This document shows positions 47,830 to 58,841 of a stretch of DNA of 64,000 nt, in pieces; position 1 is the stretch's first letter; the number at the start of each line of letters is the position of its first letter. The notes under the pieces are model-generated. The model ran no database searches, was not told where the DNA came from, and saw only the letters and a program-made list of their open reading frames with translations. The translations under genes were made by a program, and so were the position numbers. The stretch comes from Acanthochromis polyacanthus (lineage: Eukaryota > Chordata > Actinopteri > Pomacentridae). The stretch is from positions 43,811,474 to 43,875,473 of the forward strand of contig NC_067113.1 in NCBI RefSeq assembly GCF_021347895.1, written 5' to 3'.

Positions 47830-50089
47830 ACTCAAACACAAGCTGAAGAAGGACAAGCCTGCTTTTACTGTACACCTATGCTCTAGTTGGAGTTTTTAAC
47901 CTCCTGTTCCACTTTGTGCATGTGTGCGTTTATGCACATGCAACTGTTATCTGTTCACACACCTGTGTCTGCCACAGACTGCATGCTGCTGCCCCACTCT
48001 CCTGTTGCCATGGTGAACTCCCTTTGGCCTACAGCAAGTGCATAGGTGTGTGTTCATGTGTGTTCACGTGTGCAACTTCCTGTTCTGCTTCTAATGGCTG
48101 TGTGCATCTCCACATATAGTGCATGCCTGCTGGGACGTTAGCGTGCATCCTGCAGGTACGAGTGTTTGTGTGACCATATGCACATATAGTACACATGTGT
48201 TTGTGCACAGCATGAGTGTCTGTTTTACCGTGTCCTCTGAGATCAAGCATGCAGACAGATGTGGGAGGAGGGGTGCGATGACTCACAGAGATGGTGGGAG
48301 GAAGAGGTCCTTGTCCTCTTTTAGTCAAGCTGTTTGTCGTCCAGATGCCTCGCTCTTCTTTTCACCTCTCCTCAAGTAATTTCTGCTAACAAGAACTGAA
48401 ATCTTAATAGCTCGCTCTTAAAGCAGAATGTACTATTGCTGCATGACATTGATTACAGGTTATATTGTAGGTGAATAAACAAATGGCTAAATGATGTCTC
48501 ACTAAGCCATCACACGATCAATAGACAATTTTGTTGAACAAACTTTTCTTCGATCGATCATTGCAGAAAAGGGATTATCAGGCAGTGTCAGTGCTATTGG
48601 CAGTGGCGCCTCCAGAAATGTTTCATAGGAGCGGCTAGATGTGGTCTCTGGGAAATCATGCGCTGGTGCACAAAAATAAGAAGACATAAGTGAATATCAG
48701 AGATTCTGTTGTGCTTTTGTAGCATTTTGACAAGTAATTTAGGCTGAAAACTAAGTCTGACGACAGGAAAAGTACACCGTGTCATTTCGTGATCGATTCA
48801 GTCTCCATGGGATTCATGAAGTTACTGCTTTGTTGTGCATAAATATGCGATCCCGTCTTGCTTTGGAGATGCTTTTTTGGATTCTTGACACTACAAGTAT
48901 ATAATTAGCTCAGAGGAAAAACTCCTACAAACAGCCAGAAGCAACAAACCAAACTTCAGCTCCTGTTAATGCTTTTAAGTCTGTGCATGCACCTCTGTTA
49001 ACTAAAAGGCATGCAAAATGTTTAGTTTTTTGTGCTCTCTGTGGTGTTCATGGACTAGTTGTTGCTATGCGAAGCTGTTAAGGTGGGTGTTGAGTCTACT
49101 TGCACCAGAACACAGCTTGAAATGCACCACAACCGGACCAGCATGCAACGTGGTGCGCTTCACATAGACAATGAATGGGATGCGGGAAATTGCGAATACC
49201 TTTACAGTCATCTAATCCTACCTTCACCTGCACTCAGACATTGTAGCAACATTTGCTAATCAATGGACATATGAGGTTCAGAGGATGGTGACCAGTTTGC
49301 AGGGCTAGAAAATACACTGTCACTCATATTACTAACCAGAAATCCCACTAAAACTCTGAAAGCCAACATTTCCGGAAACCTATTGCGTCTGAATCTGCAC
49401 TTGAGCCCCTCTTTTGTGCGCTTCAAGTCAAGGGAAGATGTCACGGGGACAGACGGAAGGTCTGAGGAGAAACAGGCTAAGATTAATAGGTCTGTGTTGC
49501 AGCAAAACAGGGCATTTTACTGAAAGCGAAGAGCACTATTCATCAGCTTCAATGGACCTTTCACTGCTCAGTGTATCTGATCAGCACCTGGAAGCAAACA
49601 ACAAACTATCTGGACTGAGAAGATGAATGATTGTGAAGGTCAAAATTAGTAATTATTTGTTAGCTTAAAGGTCAATGTTCATGTTATCAGTAGCATTTGT
49701 GCTTTTTCTGCCAAGATAATGCCTGCTGTGAAAATGACCTATTGACAATCTCTTGGTGTGAGATATCTGCTGTTATTACACAAACTTAATGCATTTTTCT
49801 CGTCACATTTTCACAGAAATGGCATCAAAGCTCAACTAGGGTTAAAATTAATATGCCAAAGCTGCTTCTGGTGATTGGATTGATGCAATATCTGCGAGGA
49901 CAGACACTAAAAACTGTAGTATTACTTAGATTCCAACAGTGAACCAATAAATCACCATTTTGGCCAGAATATCCGATGACTCTAATTACACTCCCTCCTT
50001 GATTTATTTTTCAGATCACCTACAAGTTTTAGGATTCAGAGGATTAAAAACTGTAACTGCTGCTCCAAATTTTCTTGATTCTTGGGTCA
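47830..50089. other. Intergenic, no gene seen
   Basis: A GT-rich imperfect stretch at about 47917-48230 (GTGTGTTCATGTGTGTTCACGTG) gives overlapping Cys/His-rich frames that are artefacts. The rest is unique-looking. No exon recognised. Confidence 0.4.
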
Positions 50090-50682
50090 ATATAAAATCG
50101 TGGGACTTTTTGTATCACAGTCGACATTTTTGCAGTTTTCAGGCCTAAAATCAACATGGCCGCCTTTAACCAAACACCACATGGCATTTTATAGAAAGAT
50201 TCTTCTAATATGTTATATATACAATTGAGTAAAATTGAAATTGGACGTTATTTCTAAAGATATTGTAGTAAATCTGTTGACTACTTTATATTAAATAACT
50301 CAGAAAGCCTTGGAGTCTCGCCAGTCTTTTCTTCAGGAGGAAATGACATCATGTGGAGCAGGTCATGTGATCTGGAAATTCCATCTAAAATTTGATATAT
50401 TGCCAAAAAATATATATCTGTCATGATTATATCAACTTAATGAAAAGAAAGCAATCAAAACAATTTTTGAATAAGCTCCTTTTATTATTGTTTATCTAAT
50501 TAGAAAGTGGTTGTTATTAAATTTGGATGGTTATTTAGTTGACATTTTAGTGATATCCAGTCCTTTTTTATTAATAAGTGATTGTTTCCATAACACAAAA
50601 CACATTAGTTTTTTTTTTTAATTTAATAAAAATGTATGCAAGATATAGCCCATGGTTTTCAAAAGTCCCTCAGTTATATATT
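50090..50682 (+). mobile_element. Family B non-autonomous DNA element, copy 2
   Basis: The left end TATAAAATCGTGGGACTTTT and the right end CAAAAGTCCCTCAGTTATA are inverted repeats. The interior is collinear with copy 1 (10243-11077) but lacks the retroposed insert, so it shows the pre-insertion state of the family. A poly-T run replaces part of the region near 50611-50620. No coding region. Confidence 0.75.
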
Positions 50683-51993
50683 TACCCTCCTTTTAATTCT
50701 CCTTTTTCTTTTCTATTTGTGCCTAATTTTAACTCCCTCTTCTTCTTTTCCCACTTTGCTCTGAGTGGTCTCTCCTCTGTGTTCACACCATCTCTGCCCA
50801 TCCTCTCTTCTGCTTCTCCCACTTCCATTCCCACGCTTTCTCTGCTTCACCTTCTTCTTGCTATCTGTACTTATTTCTGCCTCCTGTCTGTTTTTTTTCA
50901 TACCAACTCCCTCAGTTGTTCTATCTTGGACTCTTTCATGTTTTTATTCTAACCTCGCTCCCTGCGTCTCCTTCGCTCTGCGTGGGCTCCTACTTCAGCA
51001 CCGTTTCAGTCACAGGACCACAGTATGTTAGCTTTGTTTCTGTGCAGAGATATTTACCTTTTCATGCATTTTCAAGAGAGACATTTTACCAAGTGTTATT
51101 ACTAACATCACTGCCTCAAAGCATCATCATCCCTGCTCCACCTAGCAACAGCCTGCACGGTGCACAATCTCCCGTTTCCCCCTCTAATTCTGCCCCCTCT
51201 CCTCTCTGATTTTCTCTCTCTGCCTTTCAAACACCCCCTCATGCTGTGACTGGGAATACTGGGGATGAATTTACACGCTCACATGCAGGTATACTGGCAC
51301 ACATTAACACACACACACACTTGTGCTGCTGGTCTTTAAGCAGATCTGATGACGCTGGCTGTGTGGAAGCTTCTAAAGACTGATATTCAAAAAGAGACCT
51401 TTCGGTTACTATGGCAATGACAGGGATATGAAAATGACAGGTTCCTCATAAATGCAGCACAGATTGAGCACATCTCCATGTAATTACACCTGAGAGCTCA
51501 CTTCAAATCCATGAACAAACACACACGTGTACTCTCTTCACGCTCTGTGTGCTGCTGCTGCTGTTGCTTTGTGACACACACGTGCACTTCATGTGTCTAA
51601 ATATCGTGTATTGTAGACGGCTGTGGAAATGGAGGGCGAGTGACCTTTAATTTTAATATGTTATATCGGCCCACGCTTTCTAACACACACAAAAAATGAA
51701 CACACATGCTCGACACTCCCTGCTTTTACACAAACTGGGGCAGAATCTAAATTCAGACTGGGATAGGAGACATCCAGCTGGTGTTTGTATTTTTAGCTAT
51801 TTATTTTAGTAACGGGTAATTTAAAGGATCTGAAATTAAAACATGAAAGATGGAGGGTGCCCTAAATAAAATTAGTTGTACAGTGAAGCTTTGAACCATA
51901 AAATGTATTTAAGGTTCTGCAGGTTGCATGATCTCTTGTTGTTTCCAACTATATTATTACTGAATTGATGTAATTTTTTTCATTTCTTGTTTC
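50683..51993. other. Intergenic; pyrimidine-rich then unique
   Basis: 50690-51010 is strongly pyrimidine-biased on the plus strand (CTTCTTTTCCC, CTCTTCTGCTTCTCCC), giving Ser/Phe-rich artefact frames. 51308-51322 has a short (AC)n. Otherwise nothing is recognised. Confidence 0.45.
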
Positions 51994-52617
51994 TTCGCCA
52001 AGGAACGACGCAGAGTTATGTGATGATCGGCGCTGGTTTGTGTGTTTGTCTGTCTGTTAGCACCATTACTCAAAACCAGACTAACGGATTTGGATGAAAT
52101 TTTCAGGGAAGGTCAGAAATAACACAAGGACCAAGTGATTAGATTTAGCAGCGATGCGGCTTATAGTCTGGATCCACGGATTTGTTAAAGATTTCTATAG
52201 CATTGCGAGATAGCATCACGGTGTCGCTGTAACCATGACAACAAGTGAACACAACGTCAGCTGCCTGCTGACGGTCACATGATTTCGATCTTATCACAAA
52301 TCAACCACTGTGGACTCATCAGGACTTATCCGTCGGGAATTATAGAAGGAACAATTGATTAAATTGTGGGGGTGTTTCTGAGTCCCATCGAGTCCCACCG
52401 CCTGCTACATGTTTAGGTCACGCATTTCGGTATCCGTACATAACGTACACATGTCTGTGCTCAGCGTAAGGTCATTTTGTTTGTGGGTACATCTATATTA
52501 AATGGCCACATTCTATAGTGCAGTGATTTCTGCCATGAATTTTTTTCAAGATTTCAACCATCGGAAGTGATACAATGATTGAGCAACCTTGACAGAATAC
52601 TCCGCTCTCTGAGTGCT
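51994..52617 (-). repeat. Family A dispersed repeat, copy 3 (inverted)
   Basis: Reverse orientation of copies 1, 2 and 4. It is the best-preserved copy by eye: opening TTCGCCAAGGAACGACGCAG, then GGATTTGGATGAAATTTTCA, CTTATAGTCTGGATCCACGG, CATGACAACAAGTGAACAC, TGGGGGTGTTTCTGAGTCCC, CATCTATATTAAATGGCCAC and closing ACTCCGCTCTCTGAGTGCTT. Confidence 0.85.
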
Positions 52618-53617
52618 TTTTTTCCCCTCGTCTTTTTGCAAAATGTTTGTATGCGATTCCATTTGTGATTGTGTTGGTGGAATGATCTGTGTCCAACTGG
52701 AACATTACTAAATTCATGTAATTCTCATATTTATTTGTTAATTTTAACTGATGCTGTCAAAAACTATTGGTTTAATTAGTTACATTGGCTCATTGTTGCT
52801 CAATACTTGGTTTTTTTTTTAAATCCATTTTCATTTATTTAATTAGTTAACAGGGACAGTGTACATTAATGAACATTTCTGTCAATGCACCAGAATTAGC
52901 CAAAAGGCTATTTTTCATCCGTAGTCCCTGGACAGATGACCCTGATAACAGAAATCCTGTCTCACTAAAATAAAAATTTATTAATATGCAGCTAATTTGC
53001 TGAGGAAATCTATTTTTTTAGAGTCTAATCACCCTGGATTGCATTTTGTCAATGTAATGACAACATCTTTGTGACTTTTTGCAAAATGTCTGTTTGTGAT
53101 TCTGCATGTTTGACGTTTCTTCATATTTCCAACTATAAGATCTCTGAATTCATGTAATTGTTCTCATTTTTTTCTGTAAAATTGGTCTTTGGTGCTGCCA
53201 AATAAAACAATTAGCTTCAGTTACATTAGCACATTGTTGCTCAATATTTTTCGTGTTTTATCCAGAGTATCCTAACCCCTTGATTGCATTTTGTCAACGT
53301 AACGACAACAGGATTTTTACCACTCATTCGATCTTTTTACAAAATGTTTAATAGAGTTTTCTCATCTATTTTTTTTCCCAAAAATCTCCTCTTGCTTGCA
53401 GTATTTCCTCATTGAAGCTGTCAGAATGTGTCTGAATAAGGCTCTGCAGGGGAACAAAAATCTCCACACATGCATGCATCCCTCTTCTGTCTAATTTAGA
53501 CTAAATCCACAAAAGCATCTGAAAATCAGCGAGGCTTTTGTCTCTTTAGCTGCCACTGCTGAGGACTGAGTCTCTGCTTTAAAAGACAGTCGAGCAGAGA
53601 AATCATCCCTCTGTGGT
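52618..53617. other. Intergenic, no gene seen
   Basis: AT-rich. Segments near 52620-52830, 53030-53240 and 53275-53360 resemble each other (TTGCATTTTGTCAA followed by AACGACAACA; CACATTGTTGCTCAATA), pointing to a diverged local triplication with a spacing of a few hundred bases. Confidence 0.4.
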
Positions 53618-53656
53618 GGCATTTTGACTTTTCCTGACAGGAAAAGTCAAAATGCC
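53618..53656. repeat. Perfect inverted repeat (18-bp arms, 3-nt loop)
   Basis: GGCATTTTGACTTTTCCT (53618-53635) pairs exactly with AGGAAAAGTCAAAATGCC (53639-53656) around GAC. The right arm continues into three CAAAATGT-type tandem units (53655-53680), so the hairpin and the small tandem array share sequence. Confidence 0.85.
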
Positions 53657-53984
53657 AAAATGTCAAAATGTCAAAATGCTTTTGTATTTTTCTGACATAC
53701 TGAAGTTGAGAGTCGCTTCTTGTGTTGTGTCTAGGTAGATGTAATGCAAATAGGGCATGTAGCAGACAGTGAAACCTATCCAGCCGGGCTGCCAGACGTT
53801 TCGAGCACACGACCCAAATGAGAGATGATGAAGTCTTTCAGGGTCGGGAGACGACACGGCTCAACATGTCATATCTTTTGGAGGATCATTTTTTTCCACT
53901 TCTGTCTCTGTGTTCATATTTCAAAAACTAAACAATCTTCTGTTCAGTTCCATTCTCCTCTTTCACAGCTGTCAAAGGATGAGT

Positions 53985-54195
53985 TGTGAAATTAACCCGT
54001 AACGGCCCATAATTTCTTTCGTTTTCATGCCGGTAAAAACCGAGCAATAACGTTTAAAGCGCCCCGTGGTGAAGAACTTTTGTTTACCTTGAAGAGCCAC
54101 TTTGTGAAGGCAAACCCGTTTTGCCCAGGGGCTGATTGGAGGGCGCTTGAGATGGGATATCATCCATCTTGAAAGGCATCCCTGTAATTAACTTC
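53985..54195. promoter_or_regulatory. Candidate conserved noncoding element
   Basis: A non-repetitive, CpG-containing block (AATTAACCCGTAACGGCCCA, AACGTTTAAAGCGCCCCG, ATCCCTGTAATTAACTTCGG) with no convincing open frame, in AT-rich surroundings. The texture suggests constrained regulatory DNA; conservation was not tested. Confidence 0.25.
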
Positions 54196-56262
54196 GGAAT
54201 GAGATGAACTTGAGGCGAAGCAGCTCTTTGTCTCTGGCAGCATCCGCTTGGTTAAGTGCCCTCGATGTAGGATCCTGTTGTTTATCCAGGAAATTGACTG
54301 GACATGATCAAACTAGGAGGGTGATGGATTTAAAAATACACATTTATAATGTAGAAGAGATGCAGCGCTACATAACAGAGAAGCGGCAAACCAACGATTC
54401 GAATCCTGTTTTTGTGAAAATGAAAGAGAAAGCACCCCAAATGCCATAATTACCCATTATATTGGGAACTGAATGTGCCTGGGCCTTCATCTTATAAAAT
54501 GTCACAGTTTCAGTTTTTATCTTGTATTCTGACTGTTCTCTAAAATTTTCTCAAAATGTTGTATCCCTGCATTATTACCTAATGCCTATTTAAAATTCTG
54601 TATAACATTAAATGCCACCTGTTTAATGACACATTTAGCTTAGCATGCTAACTTGGTAATTAGCACAACTAATAAAGTACGGATATGTTAGTCATGTTTG
54701 CTTCAGAACTAAAGTGTTGTACTCACCATATGATTGCCATGTATAGAGATGTAACAAAAGCATGAATAAAAATATCAAAACCAGCTACAAAAAACATCTC
54801 AAAGTATGTGCAAATATTGAAACAACAGGCCTTTTATGATAAAACAGCTGCATGGTTCAGCTTCTTTAAATAGTGTCCACAAAGGTGTTCAGTTCATTTT
54901 TATCTAAATCTGATGAGAACTCAAAATAATGGCCACGTTTACAGAAACAATCTACTAACAAAATCAATCAGTTAACTTGCATGGCCACATAAGCATTAAA
55001 AGAATCTGTCTTTCACCTTGAAGAGTTGGACTGAGGGACCATCTGTGACGACCATATGTCTTCACACCTTCATGAGCCTAATGAGAGAGGACTGAAGGTA
55101 CTGTAATAAAATTAGCATTACTGTGCACAAAGAAAGCGTGTGTGTGCACTGTGGAATACTTTCATTGCTGGCTTTAGTATGTACAAACATCCCCTGCTAC
55201 ATCTGGTTCTGTATAGAAGAACATCTGCTGAACTTTACTCCAATTAATAAGCATATTTGGTAAAAACAAACCAGATTCACAGTGAGGACTTCGGCTGGAA
55301 GTGTTTGAATTTGTGCAGCTATTTTGTTCAATCTAGCAGGATTATTTGTACTTATGAAGGCTCTGCTGTGTTTTTCAAATAGACTTGAATAGTATTTTGC
55401 AGTTTTGATGTGTCGAATGCTAATAATCACACACCTCTTCAGTGTCTTTTCATTAACACGTCTCCTCAGTTGCAATTTGCTTGCAAGCCTGGGTAGAATA
55501 TTAATATTTGTTGGTGTCATCTTTTGTTCTGAAAACAAACAGTCTGGTGGCGAACGTGCTTGTCTAATTTATAGAAGCATAGAAGGTGAATGATGTGCGA
55601 TGTTTACATAAATTGCTTGACCCCACACTTCCAGTTTTCAGCTCTTGCATCCGGCTCTTACACAGACATATTTAGATAATTATTCATCCCCTGTTTGGAA
55701 CTAGAAGCTCTAAAACCCTCTCCACAGTCCCCCAGCAAAGCCTTTTGTGTCTATCTGCTGGCGGTGCTTGTATGCTCCGGGCGTTTCTTTGGATGACTGG
55801 TGGCTGCTGGAATAGACTTTGGCCATTTGTAGTCCCGGTGGGAGTAAAAAAAAAAAAAGCAGCGTGACCACCGAGCTTTCTGCTAAAAAAGAGAGCAAGA
55901 ACAAAAAGAGCGAAAGAATGAAAGAACGAACGGACAAAAGGAGCAGGAAATAGAGATATTAAAGCCAAAGAGGGACAGGCGCACAATAATGGGGAGGGAG
56001 GTGGACACACAGAGCAGGACTGTGGTGTGTCTGACTCCGCCCACTTTGACCTTGGGCGCACCTCCGCCATTCATCCATTCACGCTGACGTACAAACAGGA
56101 CACACACACACACACGGGACAATGCACCAAACCTCCAAAGAGAAACTGTTGTTGGGCGTCCAAGCTGAAACTGAAAGCCACTTCCTTCCTGTTTGTGCAC
56201 AAAACAGACTTTGATTCACAGATTGTGTATTTTGCCCCCTTTTGTCTCTGTAGTGTGTATAT

Positions 56263-56298
<36 letters not shown>

Positions 56299-57384
56299 AT
56301 GCTAGCTTGTGTAGGTGGACAGTCGTGTTGCATCGAGGGGCCGACTGCTCCTTCCACCCCCTACGCACATCATCACACCACCGAGGCAACGCAAACACAC
56401 ACATACACTGCAACTTTTGTTCCATCTTGCCCATGTGACCGTGGAAATGACGCCCTTTTGTTTCCGCTGCCTTAAGAAACTGAGTGTGAATTCGCCTTGA
56501 GGGCCACATAAAGCAAAAATCAGTTAGCTATGTCTACATTTTTGCAGAAAAATAAGGAAATAACGTGTGATCCATTAAGACCAATGCACTGTCTTTCAAT
56601 TTAAAAAGAAAATATCACACTGAAAATGGGTTCTTCCATCACATCGTGAATTTCAAGGAAATTCTTGATAGTTTTTGCTTAACCTTGCAGGCAAACTGTA
56701 CGGAAAACACACCTCAAAGGAATTTAATGCATTCAAAACCTCATGTCTGGATGGCTTATTTTAATAATTATGTTAATCAGAGTTGGTGATGTGAGTTCTA
56801 ACATCTGATTGTGTGGGATCACTTCAGTGTGTGGCATTTAAAAGGGCTCTTTGTGTGATGTTTACATGGCCCTTCTGTAAGCGCCAGCACATCACAGCCA
56901 TGAAGGGCACGTCGCCTATGCATACGACTGCAGGAAAAATGGAACATTTGTGTATTAATATGATAACATCCAGTCCTGCCTTGCTTCCAGGCTCTGCTCT
57001 CCATCTGCCAGCATGTTCAGAGGCGTTGTGCAGACCAGGATCACAGACTCTGTACACAGTGTGCCTTCATTATGACCAACAGGAACTTTTCTTTTTTTGT
57101 TCTTCGAAATTTTTCAGTTTTTATTTTATTCTTTTAAATTAAAGCATGAAATGGAATCCAGATATTTAAGGTCTGCAGAGGGCGAAGCATTTCTTTAATG
57201 GATGGAAGAAAGTTTTGTACACACACGTTAATGGCTTTGGGTGAATTGCTTTGGTAACAATGGGACGAATTACCATGAAAATTGATACGGACATACTCAC
57301 AATGAATTATAAAATACATTTGGTGATGCTTTAACTATTCCCCCAGCTACGACATTAACATTATCGCAGGGAAAGCAAATACAG
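54196..57384. other. Intergenic, no gene seen
   Basis: Includes a repeat fragment with TTAGCATGCTAACTTGG near 54640, a poly-A run at 55847-55858, and the (GT)n tract at 56265-56297 whose surroundings generate several Cys/Val/His-rich artefact frames. No exon recognised. Confidence 0.4.
56265..56297 (+). repeat. (GT)n microsatellite
   Basis: Sixteen uninterrupted GT units. Likely polymorphic and usable as a marker; left-handed (Z) DNA potential is general for such runs. Confidence 0.95.
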
Positions 57385-57500
57385 CAGCCTGATTGCAGAG
57401 TGGTTTGGGTGCAAACCACTTGGGAACATGTGCCCTGAGCATTGCCTTGTCAGTTTGAATCCCGGCTGGGCACCATTTTCTGTGTGTTATTCCCCTGGTA
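57385..57500 (+). mobile_element. Degenerate tRNA-derived SINE fragment
   Basis: CAGAGTGGTTTGGGTGC (A-box-like) followed by ACTTGGGAACATGTGCCCTG, then GTTTGAATCCCGGCTGGGCA (B-box-like), matches the head of a common fish SINE. The tail is not recognisable and the copy is short. Confidence 0.5.
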
Positions 57501-57685
57501 CAGTGGCACAGTGCTCTCAGTAGAATCATGTATTTTTTAAGAGGACTCCCTGTTCTTTAAAGTGGCATGAACCATCCAAGAACTTCTTTATTTAGGGTAT
57601 AGTTCTTAATGTAGTTGTTCAGTTAAAATAGTAAAGGTTCTTCATCTTTATTCGAGTTATTTAGTGACAGATAACAGCATACAAT

Positions 57686-57960
57686 TAGAGCTGTAACAGC
57701 AATTTCTTTCACTATCAATTTATTTTCATATTATTTTCTCCATTATTGGTTTAGTCCATAAAACATCAGGAAGCTGTGAGAAATGCTCATCACAGTTTGT
57801 CAGATGCCAAGTTGGCATCTTGTAAAATGTTGCTTTGCCTCACCAGGAACCCAAAGTTTTAAATATATTATCACAGAAGACCCAGAAATGTTTGTATTTT
57901 AATAGTCCTATTAATAAAATACAAAAATGTTTGCCACAAAGAACTATCATGAAAATGGTT
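57686..57960 (+). mobile_element. Degenerate hAT-like MITE
   Basis: It starts TAGAGCTGTAACAGCAATTT and continues with TATTTTCTCCATTATTGG, GTCCATAAAACATCAGGAAG and AAATGCTCATCACAGTTTG. These correspond to the common GGGCTGCAACTAACGATTATT-type fish hAT element. It is the same family as the fragment at 9092-9333, in the opposite orientation. The right end is eroded. Confidence 0.5.
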
Positions 57961-58228
57961 CCTTAAACAACCTATTTTTTAAAGTTCTTTGTAGAACCAT
58001 GATGAGTCATTTCTTGATAGTTTTTTGAGGCACTTTTTAGTTTTATTTCAGGCAATGTGGGCAGAAATGGTTCTCTAACTGTTAGGAGTCAATTTTAAAA
58101 AGTTATACTGAGGCCCTTAACGACAAAATTGCCCCCATGGGTGCATAAAGATTAAAGATTCTCTTGTTGAAACTAAAAACGTTTAATCAAGGAACTGTTT
58201 TTAGTTCTAGCTTCCACCTTTATTTGCA

Positions 58229-58483
58229 CTGGTGCCTCACAGCAAGAAGGTTTGAACTGGCTGGTTGGTTGGGGTCTTTCTCTGTGGAGTTTGCATGTTC
58301 TTGCTGGGTGCTACAACTTCAAGGACTTTTGAAGACATGGACGCTAAGATAACTGGTGATTCTAAATTGGCTGTAGGTGGTCTGTTAGCTGTGTGATGGA
58401 CTACCAACCTGTCCAGGGTATGCCACGCCTTTGCCCAGTCTTGTCTGCAGGATAAAAGAGGAGTAGCTAATGAATGTCCGGCC
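58229..58483 (+). mobile_element. RTE-like/SINE element, forward copy
   Basis: GGTGCCTCACAGCAAGAAGG, TGTGGAGTTTGCATGTTC, ACTGGTGATTCTAAATTGGC and ACCTGTCCAGGGTATGCC follow the order of the widespread teleost repeat represented more completely at 60682-60962. The tail meets the tail of the inverted copy at 58484. Confidence 0.8.
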
Positions 58484-58841
58484 ATCCGTCCATCCATCCA
58501 TCCATCCTTCCTTCCTCATTAGAGTTGTGGGGGGCTGGAGTTTATCCCAGCTGACTTAGGCGAAGGTAGGGGACAGCCTGGACAGGTCGTCACTCTATTA
58601 CAGGACTTCATAGAGATAAACCATCACACTTACATTGATACCTATAGACAATTTAGTCACCTCTTAACCTCAGCACGTTTTTAGACTGTAAGAGGAAGTC
58701 GGAGTACCCAGAGAAAACCCACACATGCACAGGGAGAACATGCAAACTCCATGCAGAAAGATCACGGGAAGGCTGGGATGCAAACCAAGCATCTTCTAGC
58801 TGCAAGTTGAAAGTGCTAGCCACCAAACCACTGTGCAGTCC
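58484..58841 (-). mobile_element. RTE-like/SINE element, inverted copy
   Basis: It starts with (CCAT)n at 58490-58504, the reverse complement of the (ATGG)n tail. It continues GGGGGGCTGGAGTTTATCCC, CTGGACAGGTCG, AGGGAGAACATGCAAACTCC and ends with CCACTGTGCAGTCCC, the complement of the GGGCTGCACAGTGG start. It is full length for this family by comparison with 60682-60962. Confidence 0.85.

Noticed and set aside
55883..56509. Overlapping His/Thr- and Cys/Val-rich frames
   Set aside because: Generated by the (GT)n microsatellite and its flanks on both strands.
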